Below are positions 29,011-38,651 of a stretch of 64,000 nt of DNA, in pieces (position 1 is the stretch's first letter; each line of letters begins with the position of its first letter). The notes beneath the pieces are model-generated. The model ran no database searches, had not been told where the DNA came from, and saw nothing but the letters and a program-made list of their open reading frames with translations. A program made the position numbers and the translations under genes. This DNA comes from Lethocerus indicus (taxonomy: Eukaryota; Arthropoda; Insecta; Hemiptera; Belostomatidae): assembly GCA_019843655.1 (NCBI GenBank), contig JACDQD010000003.1, positions 6,822,925 through 6,886,924 of the forward strand, read 5' to 3'.

Positions 29011-32000
29011 AAATGCAACATTAACAACCATTATTATAAATTAAACATTGGACAATTCTTTTAACTCAATACCATGGCCCTTTGTTAAGATGATCGTTAT
29101 ATATTGTAAACCGGGCAGAGGCCCGGCAGTTGATAGCTAGCTTTGAGTTTGTGAGCACTTCCTCGTGTATTATCTTGTATTACGCATTTATATCATTTCT
29201 TGTAATAAAGTTTGGCGTTTTTTAAAAATAGAGAATTTCCCGTGCATAGTTTAACTGGTGCCGAAACCCGGGAACAGTACAGTGCGAAGCCGGAATTTTT
29301 TTTCTCTTCTCTCTCTCTTTTCGTTCGGTTCTCTCTCTCTCTCTTTACACCTCCTCTCGAGCGCGTGGTTCTTTCGTCTTTCTGATCAGCAGGAAAACTG
29401 GCCGACGACAAGAGGACGATCATTAGACCAGCCACCTTCATAGTGAAAGAGACCATGGCCAAATCACCCGACCAGGCCACCATGGACGCAGCCACAACGG
29501 CGGCATGGATGGCCGCACAGAATCATAGGACATCCTATCTGGCGGTCCGAATAGGTAACCTGTGGCCGTTCGAGGGTCAGGCCCGCGACCTCACCGAGTG
29601 GTTAGAGAAGGCGGACGGCCTTCACAAAGAAATTTGCGACGGCAGGCTGCCGCCGGAACTTTGCACGCCACTGGTGGAGGATCTCGTGGGGCGGATCGAT
29701 AGGTCCGTCTTACGGGAAATCGGGTTGCGGGTCCAGCAGCCCTGGATCGAGGTCCGAAACCGGCTAAAGGAACACTACGCTGGGTCGAGGGCCTCGATCT
29801 GGAGACGGTGGGCAAGGATCTTTAGAATGGAGCGCGAACCAGGAGAGAGCCACCTAGCGTACGCCGTCAAGGTCATGGAGGAAGTGCGACCCGCCCTGGA
29901 GGAAATAGGCTCGGCGGTCGAAGGAACGGAGCGACGGGACCAATCACAACTGGTTCTGCTAGAACTCACTAAACAAATGTTGGCCAATGGTGTTAATCAC
30001 ACGTTGGCCAAAACGATAAGGGCAACACCGTCTGGCCGCACCGGGTTCAATGAGGCTCTGGAGGCGATCCGGGCGGAGAACGAGGAGACAAGGTGCTGGA
30101 CGGAGGTGGTGTCACGAAGGGACAGACGCCAGCAGAGGCCGGCGAGGTTCGACAGACGGACCGCCCCCGCGTCCAGGAACCAACAGCCGCTGGTCAATGT
30201 TCCTAAACCACCTAGGAACCCCAACTTCCGGGTACAAGACCGGCTGAAGAAACAACAGCGACCACAGGTATGCTGGGAGTGCGCAGAAGAGGACACTTCG
30301 CGCGAGAATGCCCTACATGATGCGCTCCCGGTTCAGACAGCCGGTCTCGTACGCGGCGGCGGCTAGAGGCGAACCTATGGACTGCTCGGCGACAAGAAGA
30401 CGAGCGAGAGCGAAGGGATCGCGGAACACGAAGGACCACATATTAAAGAATATAAGTTCGTCAGTTTCAGGTTCGTCAGACTCTGAAGACTTCATCCACG
30501 AACAAAGGCCGCAACGGTTCACTGGAAGAGGCTCACAGAGGTCATCGTCGGCGTCGTCGAGCTCGAGCGAGGACCGGAGGTTGAGGAAGAGGCCAGAAAC
30601 AACGGCCGGAATCCGGCGGACGACGCCACTCCAGCTGAGGTGAGTGGTCTCGGCACACGGGCAGCGGACACCGGGGTAACGGGGCTTCACCCCGAGTGTG
30701 CGCGACCAGGCTTGCTGCCCGTGATCTATATTAAGTCCTGGGGATTGTGGGCCCTTCTAGATACGGGGTCCGATTCCACGTTGATCTCGCCTGCGGCATG
30801 CAGGAAATTCCGGGGAACCACATCAGGAGACCCGTGTAAATGTACGGTCAGAACCGTGACCGGAGTGGAACGTCTGCAGGGCGAGGCGAAGATACCACTC
30901 CGGAAACTGACCGGTAAATCGGGAACTGCCGCGGTACACGTCGCGACGTTGCCCAGCCGAAAATACGACGTAATAATCGGTGTGTGACATAATCGAAAGG
31001 GTGAACGGGGAACAGCGACTGACGGACGGCTGTTGGACAAACCCTGGGCAACCGACAGTATAGCGCGAGGCGGGACAAAGGGTCGCGGACATGTCGCGGT
31101 CACGGCGGTTGAGAGCGCTCAAACCGCGCGAGAGAAATTAATAGGCAAAATTAAAGACCGGTATGGTGATACGTTTTATAAGGATGGGGAGCCGTTAACA
31201 GCAACGGCAGAGTCCGGCACCATAGACCTTGAGGGCACAAAACCGGTGTATGTTAAGCCGCGTAGATACCCACAGGCAATGAAAGAAATAATTAGCCAAC
31301 ATATTAAAGAGATGATAGAACAGGGCATTATACGGCGATCAACGTCGTCATTCCTGTGGGTAGTCCCCAAGAAAGTAGGGGCAGATGGAGTACAGAAATA
31401 TAGAGTCGTAGTAGACTACAGGCAATTAAACAGTAGGACTAGGCTGGAAAGGTACCCACTGCCCCGCTTGGAAGAGATGTTAGATAGGATGGCGGGTGCT
31501 CGAGTGTTCAGCACGCTCGACCTGAAGTCCGGGTATCACCAGATACGTATGCATCCAGAAGACGAAAACGGCCTTCAGTTTCGAGCGTGGACATTACGAG
31601 TTCCTACGGATGCCATTCGGATTAAAAATGCCAGCGACCTTCCAACGGTTAATGGACGAATTTCTCGAAGGATTAGATGAGGGGTGTGTCCAGATATACA
31701 TGGACGACATCGTGGTCTTCAGCAAGACGTTGAAAGACCACGAACGCCACCTCGGGAAGCTATTCGAGAGGATCAAAGAATTTGGTCTGAAGGTCGCAGC
31801 CGACAAGACAACGTTGGCAGTAGGTCAAATAAAGTTCATGGGACACGAGATTACGGCCACGGGAGTGAGTCCGAATGCGGATAAGATCAGGGCAATAAAA
31901 TGCCGGTACCCAAGAACGTTAAGGAGGTCCGGACGTTCTTGGGTATGGTCGGATATTATCGGCGGTTCATCCGGTCGTTCGCCCACATGACGGAGCCCTT

Positions 32001-34526
32001 GACGGCGATGCTGAAAAAGGGGAAGGAGTTCAGCATCACCGCAAGAGTCCTGGATGCGGTCGAACGATGTAAGGCCCTTTGCTCTGCCCCCGTGTTGAAA
32101 TTCCCCGACTTCGAACAGCAGTTCGTGATAACGACGGACGCAAGTCAAGAAGCGATAGGCGCGGTCCTCTCCCAACCGGAAGAGGATGGCGACAGGCCTA
32201 TCGCATTCGCAAGTCGGAAACTAACGGCCGCGGAAAGGAATTATAGCACGATAGAGCGCGAACTGCTGGGAGTCGTATGGGGAATAGAACAATTCAGGCC
32301 GTACGTGTTTGGGAGATCGTTCGCGGTCGACCCATAAGCCGTTAGTCTGGGTTGACAAACTGAAGGAGACGTCTGCGCGTATCACGAAGTGGAAAGAGCG
32401 GCTAGCCGCGTACGACTTCGTGATATCGCACACCAAGGGTTCGGAGAACGTGGTGGCAGACTGTCTCTCCAGGAATGTCAACGCCGGAGAAAACGGCGCG
32501 GACGACCCAGAGGTGGCCGGAGAGGAAGATACCCCATTCGCCCTGAGATACCTGAGAGACTGGGCGTTTAGCGATAGAGGTCTAGGAACGACCGAGAGAG
32601 ACCACCTGTCACCCCGGAAGAGCCAGAATCTGACCTTCCGTCAGGAGTGACTCGACTGTCGCAAATAATCAACGATAAGCGGGATCAGTTGATCCTAGTG
32701 AGCGTACAGGGATCGGAAATAACTACGGAGCGCGATCGGTATGCGCATACGCGGACAACGACAGTTCGCGTGGGGACAGACGCGTCGACCGAACAGTTAG
32801 TAGAGATTTTACGACAGGTACTGGATCAGGACAGATCGTATCATGCGTATACCGATTCCCGAGAGCTGGAACAGAGGCTGATTACAGCCTACCTAGCAGG
32901 GCAAATAGGACGGACCGGCCAGCTAATAGTTTGCGACAGGATGGTGGAAACCATAAAATCGGAGACGCGCCAACGCGAAATAGTTAATAGTTACCATACC
33001 GGTATCACTAACCACAGAGGGGAGAAAGAAACGTTAGACCACCTGAAAAGGGAATATTATTGGCCCAACATGCTGGGCACAATTAGAGAAATTGTCGGCG
33101 AGTGCTCGGTGTGTAACCAAGTAAAGTATGTTAGGAGACCGCTAGAAGCCCCGCGGATGGTTACACCGACCCCGACAGAGCCGGGTTTGAGAGTCCAGAT
33201 AGACGTGTTCTTCTGGGAAAAGGAAAAGTACTCACGCCTAGCCTACGCCCGGCGAATTAGGAATAAAACAGCGAACGCAATTAGAACGGCATTATTGGAA
33301 CGATTCGCGGCACAAGGCAAGCCCAATTTAATAATTATGGATAAAGGCCGCGAGTTCGACAACAAGCGTCTCCGTGATACATTAAAAGAATTAGATATCG
33401 GCTGGCATTATACGACACCGCGACATCCGCAATCCCACGGGATGATCGAGCGTTTGCATGGGACCCTCGCGGAGCATTTAAATTTGCTGAAAGCCGGAAA
33501 AGGTCTAACGGGGACGAACGCAATGGCTAGGGCCGTCCTAGCCTACAACTATAGTGTACACTCCGCGACGGGTCAGACCCGCACGATTTAGCAAATTCCC
33601 TATCGGCACGGGCGGGCGTGTCGGACAGGATCGTAAAAGCGAAAACAGAAATGACTGACAGACATAACGCGGAAACAGAAGGAATTTGCTCGAAGGAATA
33701 CGCGCGGGTGATGTGGTTTTCAGGAAGAACGCCTGCCGGCGCAGGAAGACGGATCCGCGGTATCTGGGGCCGTATCGGGTCGTGCGGTTGTTGAACAGAA
33801 ACCGGGTACGACTTGAGAGGGCCGACCCCGCAGGGCGACGCGAGACCGCCCACCTCAAGGAGCTGCGGACTCCGCGGAAAGAAAGAAAGAAAGTACGGTT
33901 CGCGGACGAAGTTCAAGTTCGGGAGACAGGTCGGCGATCGAGTTCAGCGGCAATCCGGGGAGCGTGGAATAAGGGGAACAGTCCGCGGACGGATTCCCGA
34001 CCTCGATCGCCGAAAAAAATTGTAAATTATTAGGGACTCCTCGGCAGGATAAGTTTTTAATTTAAGTTTATTTCATGTTATTTTATTCATTTTGTTTATT
34101 TTCCGTATGAGCATCGTTCCTGTCAAAGCGTGCAGAGGACCGGCGACAGGAAGAAGAGGATGCAGGATTGGTACAAGCCGAGGAGAAGTACAGAAGAAAT
34201 CCTGTTCCCGGACTTTTAGCTAGTAGGATTTGAAACCTGTAAATAGTCCTTAACAAAGGGGTTTGTCAAATCTGGGGGGAGTAGTTAAGTGGGGGCCAGG
34301 AGCCCAAACGGCATTAAGAGATGTAAATAAACAACGTATAGATTTGGCAAAGCCCTTTGTTAAGATGATCGTTATATATTGTAAACCGGGCAGAGGCCCG
34401 GCAGTTGATAGCTAGCTTTGAGTTTGTGAGCACTTCCTCGATGGTATTATCGTTGTATTACGAATTTTGAAACCAATATCTAAAAATAAATGTTAAATAT
34501 GTATCTCTGTATGGGCAAGTGTATGC

Positions 34527-34586
<60 letters not shown>

Positions 34587-35274
34587 AAAATGCAACATTA
34601 ACAACCATTATTATAAATTAAACATTGGACAATTCTTTTAACTCAATACCATGGCCAATTTAATCATATCCAATTAATAAATTAGTGATTCCAAGATGTA
34701 ATTGAACAGAGTAGCCAAAAACTGTTACAAACTCATGGGATAAACAAGCATGAATACACAATATAGAACTATAAAAAACAACATGAAAACTAATATATTG
34801 CCAAAAATTAATATGCAAAAATGAAGAGTAAGATTTTCTATAATAATTTAAAATAATATATGATAAAAATTGGCTGCACATAATACATGAAATGACAGCT
34901 GAATAAATTTGTAAAAACACAAAGCAAATAAGTATATGTTTTTAAATTAAATAATCAGCGTCAGCCATAAATAAATATTTAATGTCAAGTCTTAAAATAA
35001 TAAATAATATTTCATTGCAATTGTCAACTTACCAATTTAAAAAATTTACAAAGGAATTAGTCAATTATATTTTGGTTAAAAAGAAATAAACAAAATTTCG
35101 TAAAAAATTTGAATGTTCAGTTCAAACTACCTGTTGAATGGCCCTGTCAGGTCCCGGGGACCCACTCCTCTGGTAAACAAGGAGAGAAGTGTAGACGACC
35201 AGAGTCAAGAACACGAACGCATGCAGAACCCTCTTCAGTCGCGGCATCGTAATATCACTGTTGTCATTAACCAT
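16087..35274 (-). CDS. fng: Fringe-type glycosyltransferase, 5' half
   Basis: Fringe is a Golgi beta-1,3-N-acetylglucosaminyltransferase that extends O-fucose on Notch EGF repeats. Exon 1 (35131-35274) encodes a type II signal anchor containing RLKRVLHAF and a hydrophobic stretch ending LLVYQ, matching the insect fringe N-terminus. Exon 2 (27596-27826, 77 codons) encodes the stem and the catalytic-domain start, with SDVFISVKTT and ILKTWFQLAKQQ. Exon 3 (16087-16135, 49 bp) encodes TWFFTDSDDEELQQKT and ends at phase 1. All junctions have GT-AG sites, and exon joins 1/2 and 2/3 are phase 0. The DDD metal site and FATGGAG motif are not in the window, so the gene runs off the left edge. Two in-frame ATGs are possible (35274 and 35247); 35274 is the first after an in-frame stop and adds a nine-residue cytoplasmic tail. 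The gene diverges from the Mpv17-like gene. Confidence 0.9.
20925..20977. repeat. Perfect 20-bp inverted repeat (hairpin)
   Basis: The arm 20925-20944 (AAAAAA then CTCTTGTCGGTTAT) is matched exactly by its reverse complement at 20958-20977, around a 13-nt loop. The outer six pairs are A:T. It could be a small foldback element, a short hairpin RNA or a cruciform. No flanking gene explains it. Confidence 0.85.
22242..22281. repeat. (TA)n microsatellite
   Basis: A TA dinucleotide run of about 40 bp inside fringe intron 2. Confidence 0.9.
27827..29076 (-). other. fringe intron 1, segment left of retroelement
   Basis: Intronic DNA between fringe exon 2 and the retroelement. Most of it is AT-rich. 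A less AT-rich patch at about 28240-28570 has short open frames on both strands that I cannot assign to any family. The last 186 bp (28894-29079) form the left copy of a direct repeat described separately. Confidence 0.75.
28894..29079. repeat. Left copy of long direct repeat flanking retroelement
   Basis: This 186-bp block starts GAATTTTGAAACC, contains a (TA)n tract at about 28961-29006, and ends CCATGGCC. It recurs at 34462-34656 in the same orientation. Apart from the TA-tract length I see only one-base homopolymer differences. It is host intronic sequence, not element sequence. Confidence 0.9.
29077..29256 (+). repeat. 5' LTR, 5'-truncated
   Basis: The first 89 bp are identical to 34352-34440. 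The LTR continues through TTGTAATAAAG, a possible polyadenylation region, and ends TTAACT, immediately overlapping the primer binding site. Judged from the 3' copy, the first 69 bp (starting AGTTAA) are missing here, and the sequence abuts host DNA at GCC, a 3-bp microhomology. Confidence 0.8.
29256..29273 (+). other. Primer binding site, tRNA-Phe type
   Basis: TGGTGCCGAAACCCGGGA is 18 nt complementary to the 3' end (including CCA) of eukaryotic cytosolic tRNA-Phe, whose acceptor and T-arm end ends CCCGGGTTTCGGCACCA. It starts at the last base of the 5' LTR, the expected place for priming minus-strand cDNA synthesis. The tRNA sequence is recalled, not searched. Confidence 0.85.
29443..30317 (+). 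pseudogene. gag: Retrotransposon gag, frameshifted
   Basis: Gag is the structural nucleocapsid polyprotein. The open frame from ATG 29443 has an N-terminal region with many Trp, Arg and Glu residues (capsid-like), then a basic Arg/Pro/Gln-rich segment. It enters a CCHC zinc knuckle at residue 277 (CWEC). The second half of the knuckle (GHFAREC) lies in a different frame at about 30291-30311, so a one-base shift splits the motif. The knuckle frame soon stops at 30318. A Ser/Arg-rich stretch in yet another frame continues to 30643. A shorter leader protein is ruled out by the clear Gag layout. Confidence 0.8.
30640..30987 (+). pseudogene. pol: Retrotransposon aspartic protease
   Basis: The frame encodes a retropepsin-like segment with LLDTGSDSTLI, the DTGS catalytic motif of the aspartic protease that matures Gag-Pol, and ends near DVIIGV, the conserved C-terminal strand. 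An extra T in GTGTGTGA around 30985 appears to shift the frame, because matching pol sequence continues in the next frame. It probably follows gag by frameshifting in the source element, but indels here prevent deciding. Confidence 0.8.
31033..32640 (+). pseudogene. pol: Retrotransposon reverse transcriptase and RNase H
   Basis: Reverse transcriptase copies the element RNA and RNase H removes the template. Fingers/palm motifs are visible in order: WVVPKK, YRVVVDYRQLN, FSTLDLKSGYHQI, MPFGLK, then the catalytic YMDD near 31700, KFMGHEI, and FLGMVGYYRRFI in the connection. RNase H follows with ITTDASQEAIGAVL (first catalytic Asp), FASRKL, STIERELL (catalytic Glu) and, after a frame break, the VADCLSR region. 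Frame shifts occur near 31590, 31890 and 32330, so three overlapping open frames share the domain. The protein segments are otherwise well conserved. Confidence 0.88.
32647..34033 (+). pseudogene. pol: Retrotransposon integrase
   Basis: Integrase inserts the cDNA into host DNA. An HHCC zinc-binding module (YHTGITNHRG followed by CSVC) precedes the catalytic core. The DDE residues are D in VQIDVF, D in IIMDKGREF and E in HGMIERLHGT; the last two are separated by exactly 35 residues (D-X35-E). Part of the segment after the first Asp looks shortened against the family norm. The core frame stops at about 33591. The C-terminal part resumes in another frame from about 33686 with LGPYRVVRLL, the GPY/F module, and a basic tail to 34033. 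No envelope frame follows. Confidence 0.88.
34034..34282 (+). other. Element 3' untranslated stretch and purine tract
   Basis: About 250 bp without coding potential lie between integrase and the 3' LTR. The tract GGGGGGA at about 34274-34280 just before AGTTAA is the likely plus-strand primer (polypurine tract). Confidence 0.65.
34283..34440 (+). repeat. 3' LTR, 3'-truncated
   Basis: It starts AGTTAA after the purine tract. That is the inverted complement of TTAACT, the 3' end of the 5' LTR, giving 6-bp LTR terminal repeats as in gypsy/17.6-like elements. It is identical to the 5' LTR from 34352 to 34440. It then turns, over about 20 bases that resemble both LTR and flank, into host DNA at about 34462. 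Combining both partial copies suggests a full LTR of about 250 bp. Confidence 0.75.
34462..34656. repeat. Right copy of long direct repeat flanking retroelement
   Basis: This 195-bp copy of the host block at 28894-29079 is in the same orientation, with a longer (TA)n tract (about 34527-34582). After CCATGGCC it continues into unique intronic sequence (AATTTAATC), whereas the left copy runs into the LTR. Confidence 0.9.
34657..35130 (-). other. fringe intron 1, 5' segment
   Basis: AT-rich DNA between the direct repeat and the GT donor of fringe exon 1 (donor GTAGTT on the minus strand). No gene is recognised. Confidence 0.8.
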
Positions 35275-36357
35275 TTGTCACTACATAACTCGTATGGCCG
35301 AACTCGAGATAGAAACGGAGCGTTCAGACGTAAAACGGTAGTCAACAGAGCAGGCACAGACCGCGACTGACATATCGGCCGACATTTTGTAATCACACCG
35401 CCGAGCCTCGCCCCCCACCACGTGACTTTAACGGTATCCTCCGACAACGACATCTATTGATCAAGCATCGAACTTCACTTTAAATCAATTTTATTCAACA
35501 AGAGTTCGCGGTCCACTAACACTCGAAATTGTTTGTCGTCTTCGATCAAAACACTAAATAACTAAGAAAAAATCCGCATCGAAAATTCAAATTACCGTCT
35601 CATGAACTATGTATTCAAAGCCTTCAAATCTGTTCTTGAACTTTTCAAAGCCAAGCAACATTAAAGATGGAAGAAATACAGTGTTCCGAAATATTCGATA
35701 ATAAAGAGGCACAAATGTAAGGACAACTAAATACATTTCAAGAATGCGTGATAAAAATTTTGTCATAATTTGTTCGCACTCTCCGTAAAATAAATACTAA
35801 ACCCTTCGGGGGTGATCTTAGCAATGGGGTATACGTCACAATAAAGTGAAAATTTAAAATGAAAACAAGCGAGATAAACTGATAATAGACCGATAACATA
35901 GAGATAAGTGCAACTGATATACTGTTAATCAGCAAAGTTGTTAGTCAATGACGGACCTGCGGTCCAGCCCACCCCCACCAGCCTTACGATTGACATTACG
36001 CAATTTCATGAAGTATCGAAAGACCGAAGGCGGAAAAACAGTGCGGTTTGTGAACTGTGACGTAGACAGTGATTAGGAAATGAGCCGAGTTGACTCAGCT
36101 GACCGGCGAGTTATAAATGTACCCGACGAGCTGCGGCAAAGGCCGACAGTCTGACATCTATAGCCGGAGATGGGCGAGGAGGAAATTCAAGGTTTTTCAC
36201 TATGACCCGCCCGTTAAGAAACCACGATAATTTTAGACTCGAATCGACTTGTTCGCGGACGGCACGCTTCTCGTTCAAATGTCCAGTTAACAACACATCG
36301 ACCCGTTTCCGCTCTCTTTCCGTTCTTCGGACCCGATAGCCGGTTTGAATCGCGACG
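35275..36357. promoter_or_regulatory. Divergent intergenic promoter region
   Basis: About 1.1 kb separates the first ATG of fringe (minus) from the ATG of the Mpv17-like gene (plus). It must hold both promoters. CpG is frequent at both ends (35.2-35.5 and 35.95-36.36 kb), with an AT-rich middle. I cannot place transcription starts. Confidence 0.6.
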
Positions 36358-38145
36358 ATGTCTTCTGTGAGGACGAGGGTGGCCGAGCTTTTCGGGAGGC
36401 TCGTGGTTTTGAGCAAGAGATACCCGGTGTCGAGGGGCATGGCCTCCTACGCCGTCATCTACCCCCTGGGCAGCTTCATACAGCAGACGATTGAAGGCAA
36501 GGAAGAGTACGATTTAAGGAAACTGGCTAATTTCTGCATCTATGGATCATGTTATGTGGCTCCCACTTTGAATCTTTGGATGAAAACTGCAAGTCATATG
36601 TGGCCCCAGAACAATCTGGCTTCTGCTGTAGCAAAGGTAAATTTCCATAATAGTAACAGTGGTGCTTTAATATTAATTATAAATTAATTAATATTAATTA
36701 AATATTAATATTAATTATATTAATCAATTTACTGTTAAGTAGTTAAGATTATGACTGGTAGTAATTAACACGAGTGTTAACAATTTTAATTTGATTACAC
36801 TAGTTAAAGCATATCCTCCCACAATGAGGTAGCATCAGTGACATTTGCATGTCATGCATTTTCACTAGCCCCTCTTAAAATAGTTTTATCATGCAAATAA
36901 ACATGAATTTCTTGTAATATAATATTTTATGTTTGGTTCTAATAGCATCTAAGTAAAATATTTCAATCGTTATTAACTTTATGATGCATTTTTTATTCAT
37001 GATTATATACTGCTGTCATGACCTAACTATAAATTTGAATACAAGAACACAATGTTATATAATAATTGCATTGTAAGTATTAGTAAGTAATGCAATATAT
37101 ATATAATATTGTTTGGACAATTTCTAAAAACAATGCTCAAGGTATTTCATTCTTACTGTGTTATGAATATTATTCCCTAAAACCATGACATTTGAAATTT
37201 CTCACCCTATTACACAAAAATGATCAAATTGCATTGAAATATTTCATCATAGTTTTGAGGAATATTTCATCATCATTTTTGCCTAACTTTCAATGGTTCA
37301 TCCTGGAAAGATAATTTTTAAGTAGCAAATAATACCAAAGTTTTAATTCATAATCCTTATCTTTTTAATTAAATTGTTAGTCTCTTATATCGCACACAGG
37401 TTTTATATATTTGAACTTTGCATATTTGAATATTAAAAAGAGTGGCGATTTTTATTAGCATTTAATTTTTTATACTATTATTAATTTCCATTACTGGATA
37501 ATCAAACTGCAAGTCCAATAATGATAATACATTTTCCTTAATTATAAATTTTAACTGATTAAATGAATAGAGCTACCAACTCAAATATATTCAGTAGATT
37601 ATTTTTGTTGCTTATTACACAGCAAAATGTGTAATAAACATTTATCATAACTCAATATGTGAGGAAAAATCTTTTTTAATTATATAACATTATAATGTGT
37701 GTTAATATCATTATGTATGGCTAATGGATTAGGTTATATGTATTGAGTAATATTTCAATTATATTCTGAATTTAAAATATCATATTTATAGAATCAATAG
37801 AATAATTATAGAATTAATATAGATATCAATATAGAATTATCTGAACTAATAACGGTTGAATAATTATTGAAATAATATTTTCCCTTTCCCTTTTTTTGTA
37901 TTTTTTCTTTTCTATAATGATAAAAATGTTATTATTCAATAGTTTAGTTTAACATACCTGTTTTGTGGTCTGCAGAAACACACGAAATATATGTTACCAT
38001 TCAATGTTTTCAAATGTGTGTTCAGTTTCAAAGGAAGGATACTAAAAATGTTGAGGGTTATAATTTTTTCCCAAATTATTTCAACTGTCAAGATTTCCTC
38101 AAATTTAATAGATTCTCTTTTCCTCTTCTCCTACAATAAAATAGA

Positions 38146-38201
<56 letters not shown>

Positions 38202-38651
38202 ATGTGATATTTAAATTTACAGGGTTTAGTGGAGCAGATTTCATACACTCCTTTTGCCATGATTAGTTTTTATTTTTTTATGTCCCTTCTGGAAGGAAAA
38301 TCCGCAAAGGAAGCAAGAAGAGAAGTAGGAGAGAAATTCCTGCCAACTCTTAAGGTAAAATACCTGACTGATGTGCTTCATTCTTTTGTCAATATCGTTA
38401 GTTATGTTCATTTGTTTCATTAATTGCTTACATTTTTATTAATATGGATTTTATATTTAAAGGTAGGAGTTTGTGTTTGGCCTGTGCTACAAACTATCAA
38501 CTATACAATGGTACCTGAAAAAAACAGAGTCCCATTTGTTAGTTTATGCAGTATAATGTGGACATCATTCCTTGCTTATATGAAATATCTGACAGGTACT
38601 CATTTCAACGAACCGTCTAATGTTCCAATGGCTCATGAAAGGAAGCATTGA
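36358..38651 (+). CDS. Mpv17/PMP22-family membrane protein (Mpv17-like)
   Basis: Small integral membrane protein of peroxisomes or the mitochondrial inner membrane, a family linked to reactive-oxygen handling and metabolite permeability. Exons: 36358-36636, 38223-38354, 38463-38651, all phase 0 with GT-AG sites, giving 199 residues, usual for the family. Hydrophobic segments include SYAVIYPLGSFIQ, NFCIYGSCYVAPTLNLW, YTPFAMISFYFFM and PFVSLCSIMWTSFLAYM. The C-terminal WP...NY..VP..R signature appears as VWPVLQTINYTMVPEKNR. It looks closer to MPV17L than to PXMP2, but I cannot settle the paralogue or the organelle. No C-terminal SKL-type signal is present. Exon 1 is CpG-rich and the introns are CpG-poor. 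Confidence 0.88.
36637..38222 (+). other. Intron 1 of Mpv17-like gene
   Basis: Very AT-rich, CpG-depleted intron with low-complexity TAAT repeats near 36667-36725 and a (TA)n run at 38151-38195 close to the acceptor. No gene is seen. Confidence 0.85.
38151..38195. repeat. (TA)n microsatellite
   Basis: A TA run of about 45 bp, 27 bp upstream of the splice acceptor of Mpv17-like exon 2. Confidence 0.9.

Larger units (their letters stand above)
29077..34440 (+). mobile_element. Ty3/gypsy-type LTR retrotransposon, env-less
   Basis: The element runs antisense to fringe inside its intron 1. Order: partial 5' LTR (29077-29256), tRNA-Phe-type primer binding site, CT-rich leader, gag, protease, reverse transcriptase, RNase H, integrase with a C-terminal GPY-type module, a 250-bp non-coding stretch, purine tract, partial 3' LTR (34283-34440). 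This pol order, with integrase last, places it in the Ty3/gypsy group. No envelope-like frame follows integrase. It is GC-richer than its surroundings. The reading frame is broken at about nine points, mostly by apparent one-base shifts, so this copy as written cannot encode a full Pol. Its 89-bp end segments (29077-29165 and 34352-34440) are identical, suggesting a young copy or sequence errors at the breaks. Confidence 0.92.

Noticed and set aside
30212..31122. Several antisense frames of 75-125 codons within the retroelement
   Set aside because: Shadow frames opposite gag and protease in GC-rich DNA, without family features.
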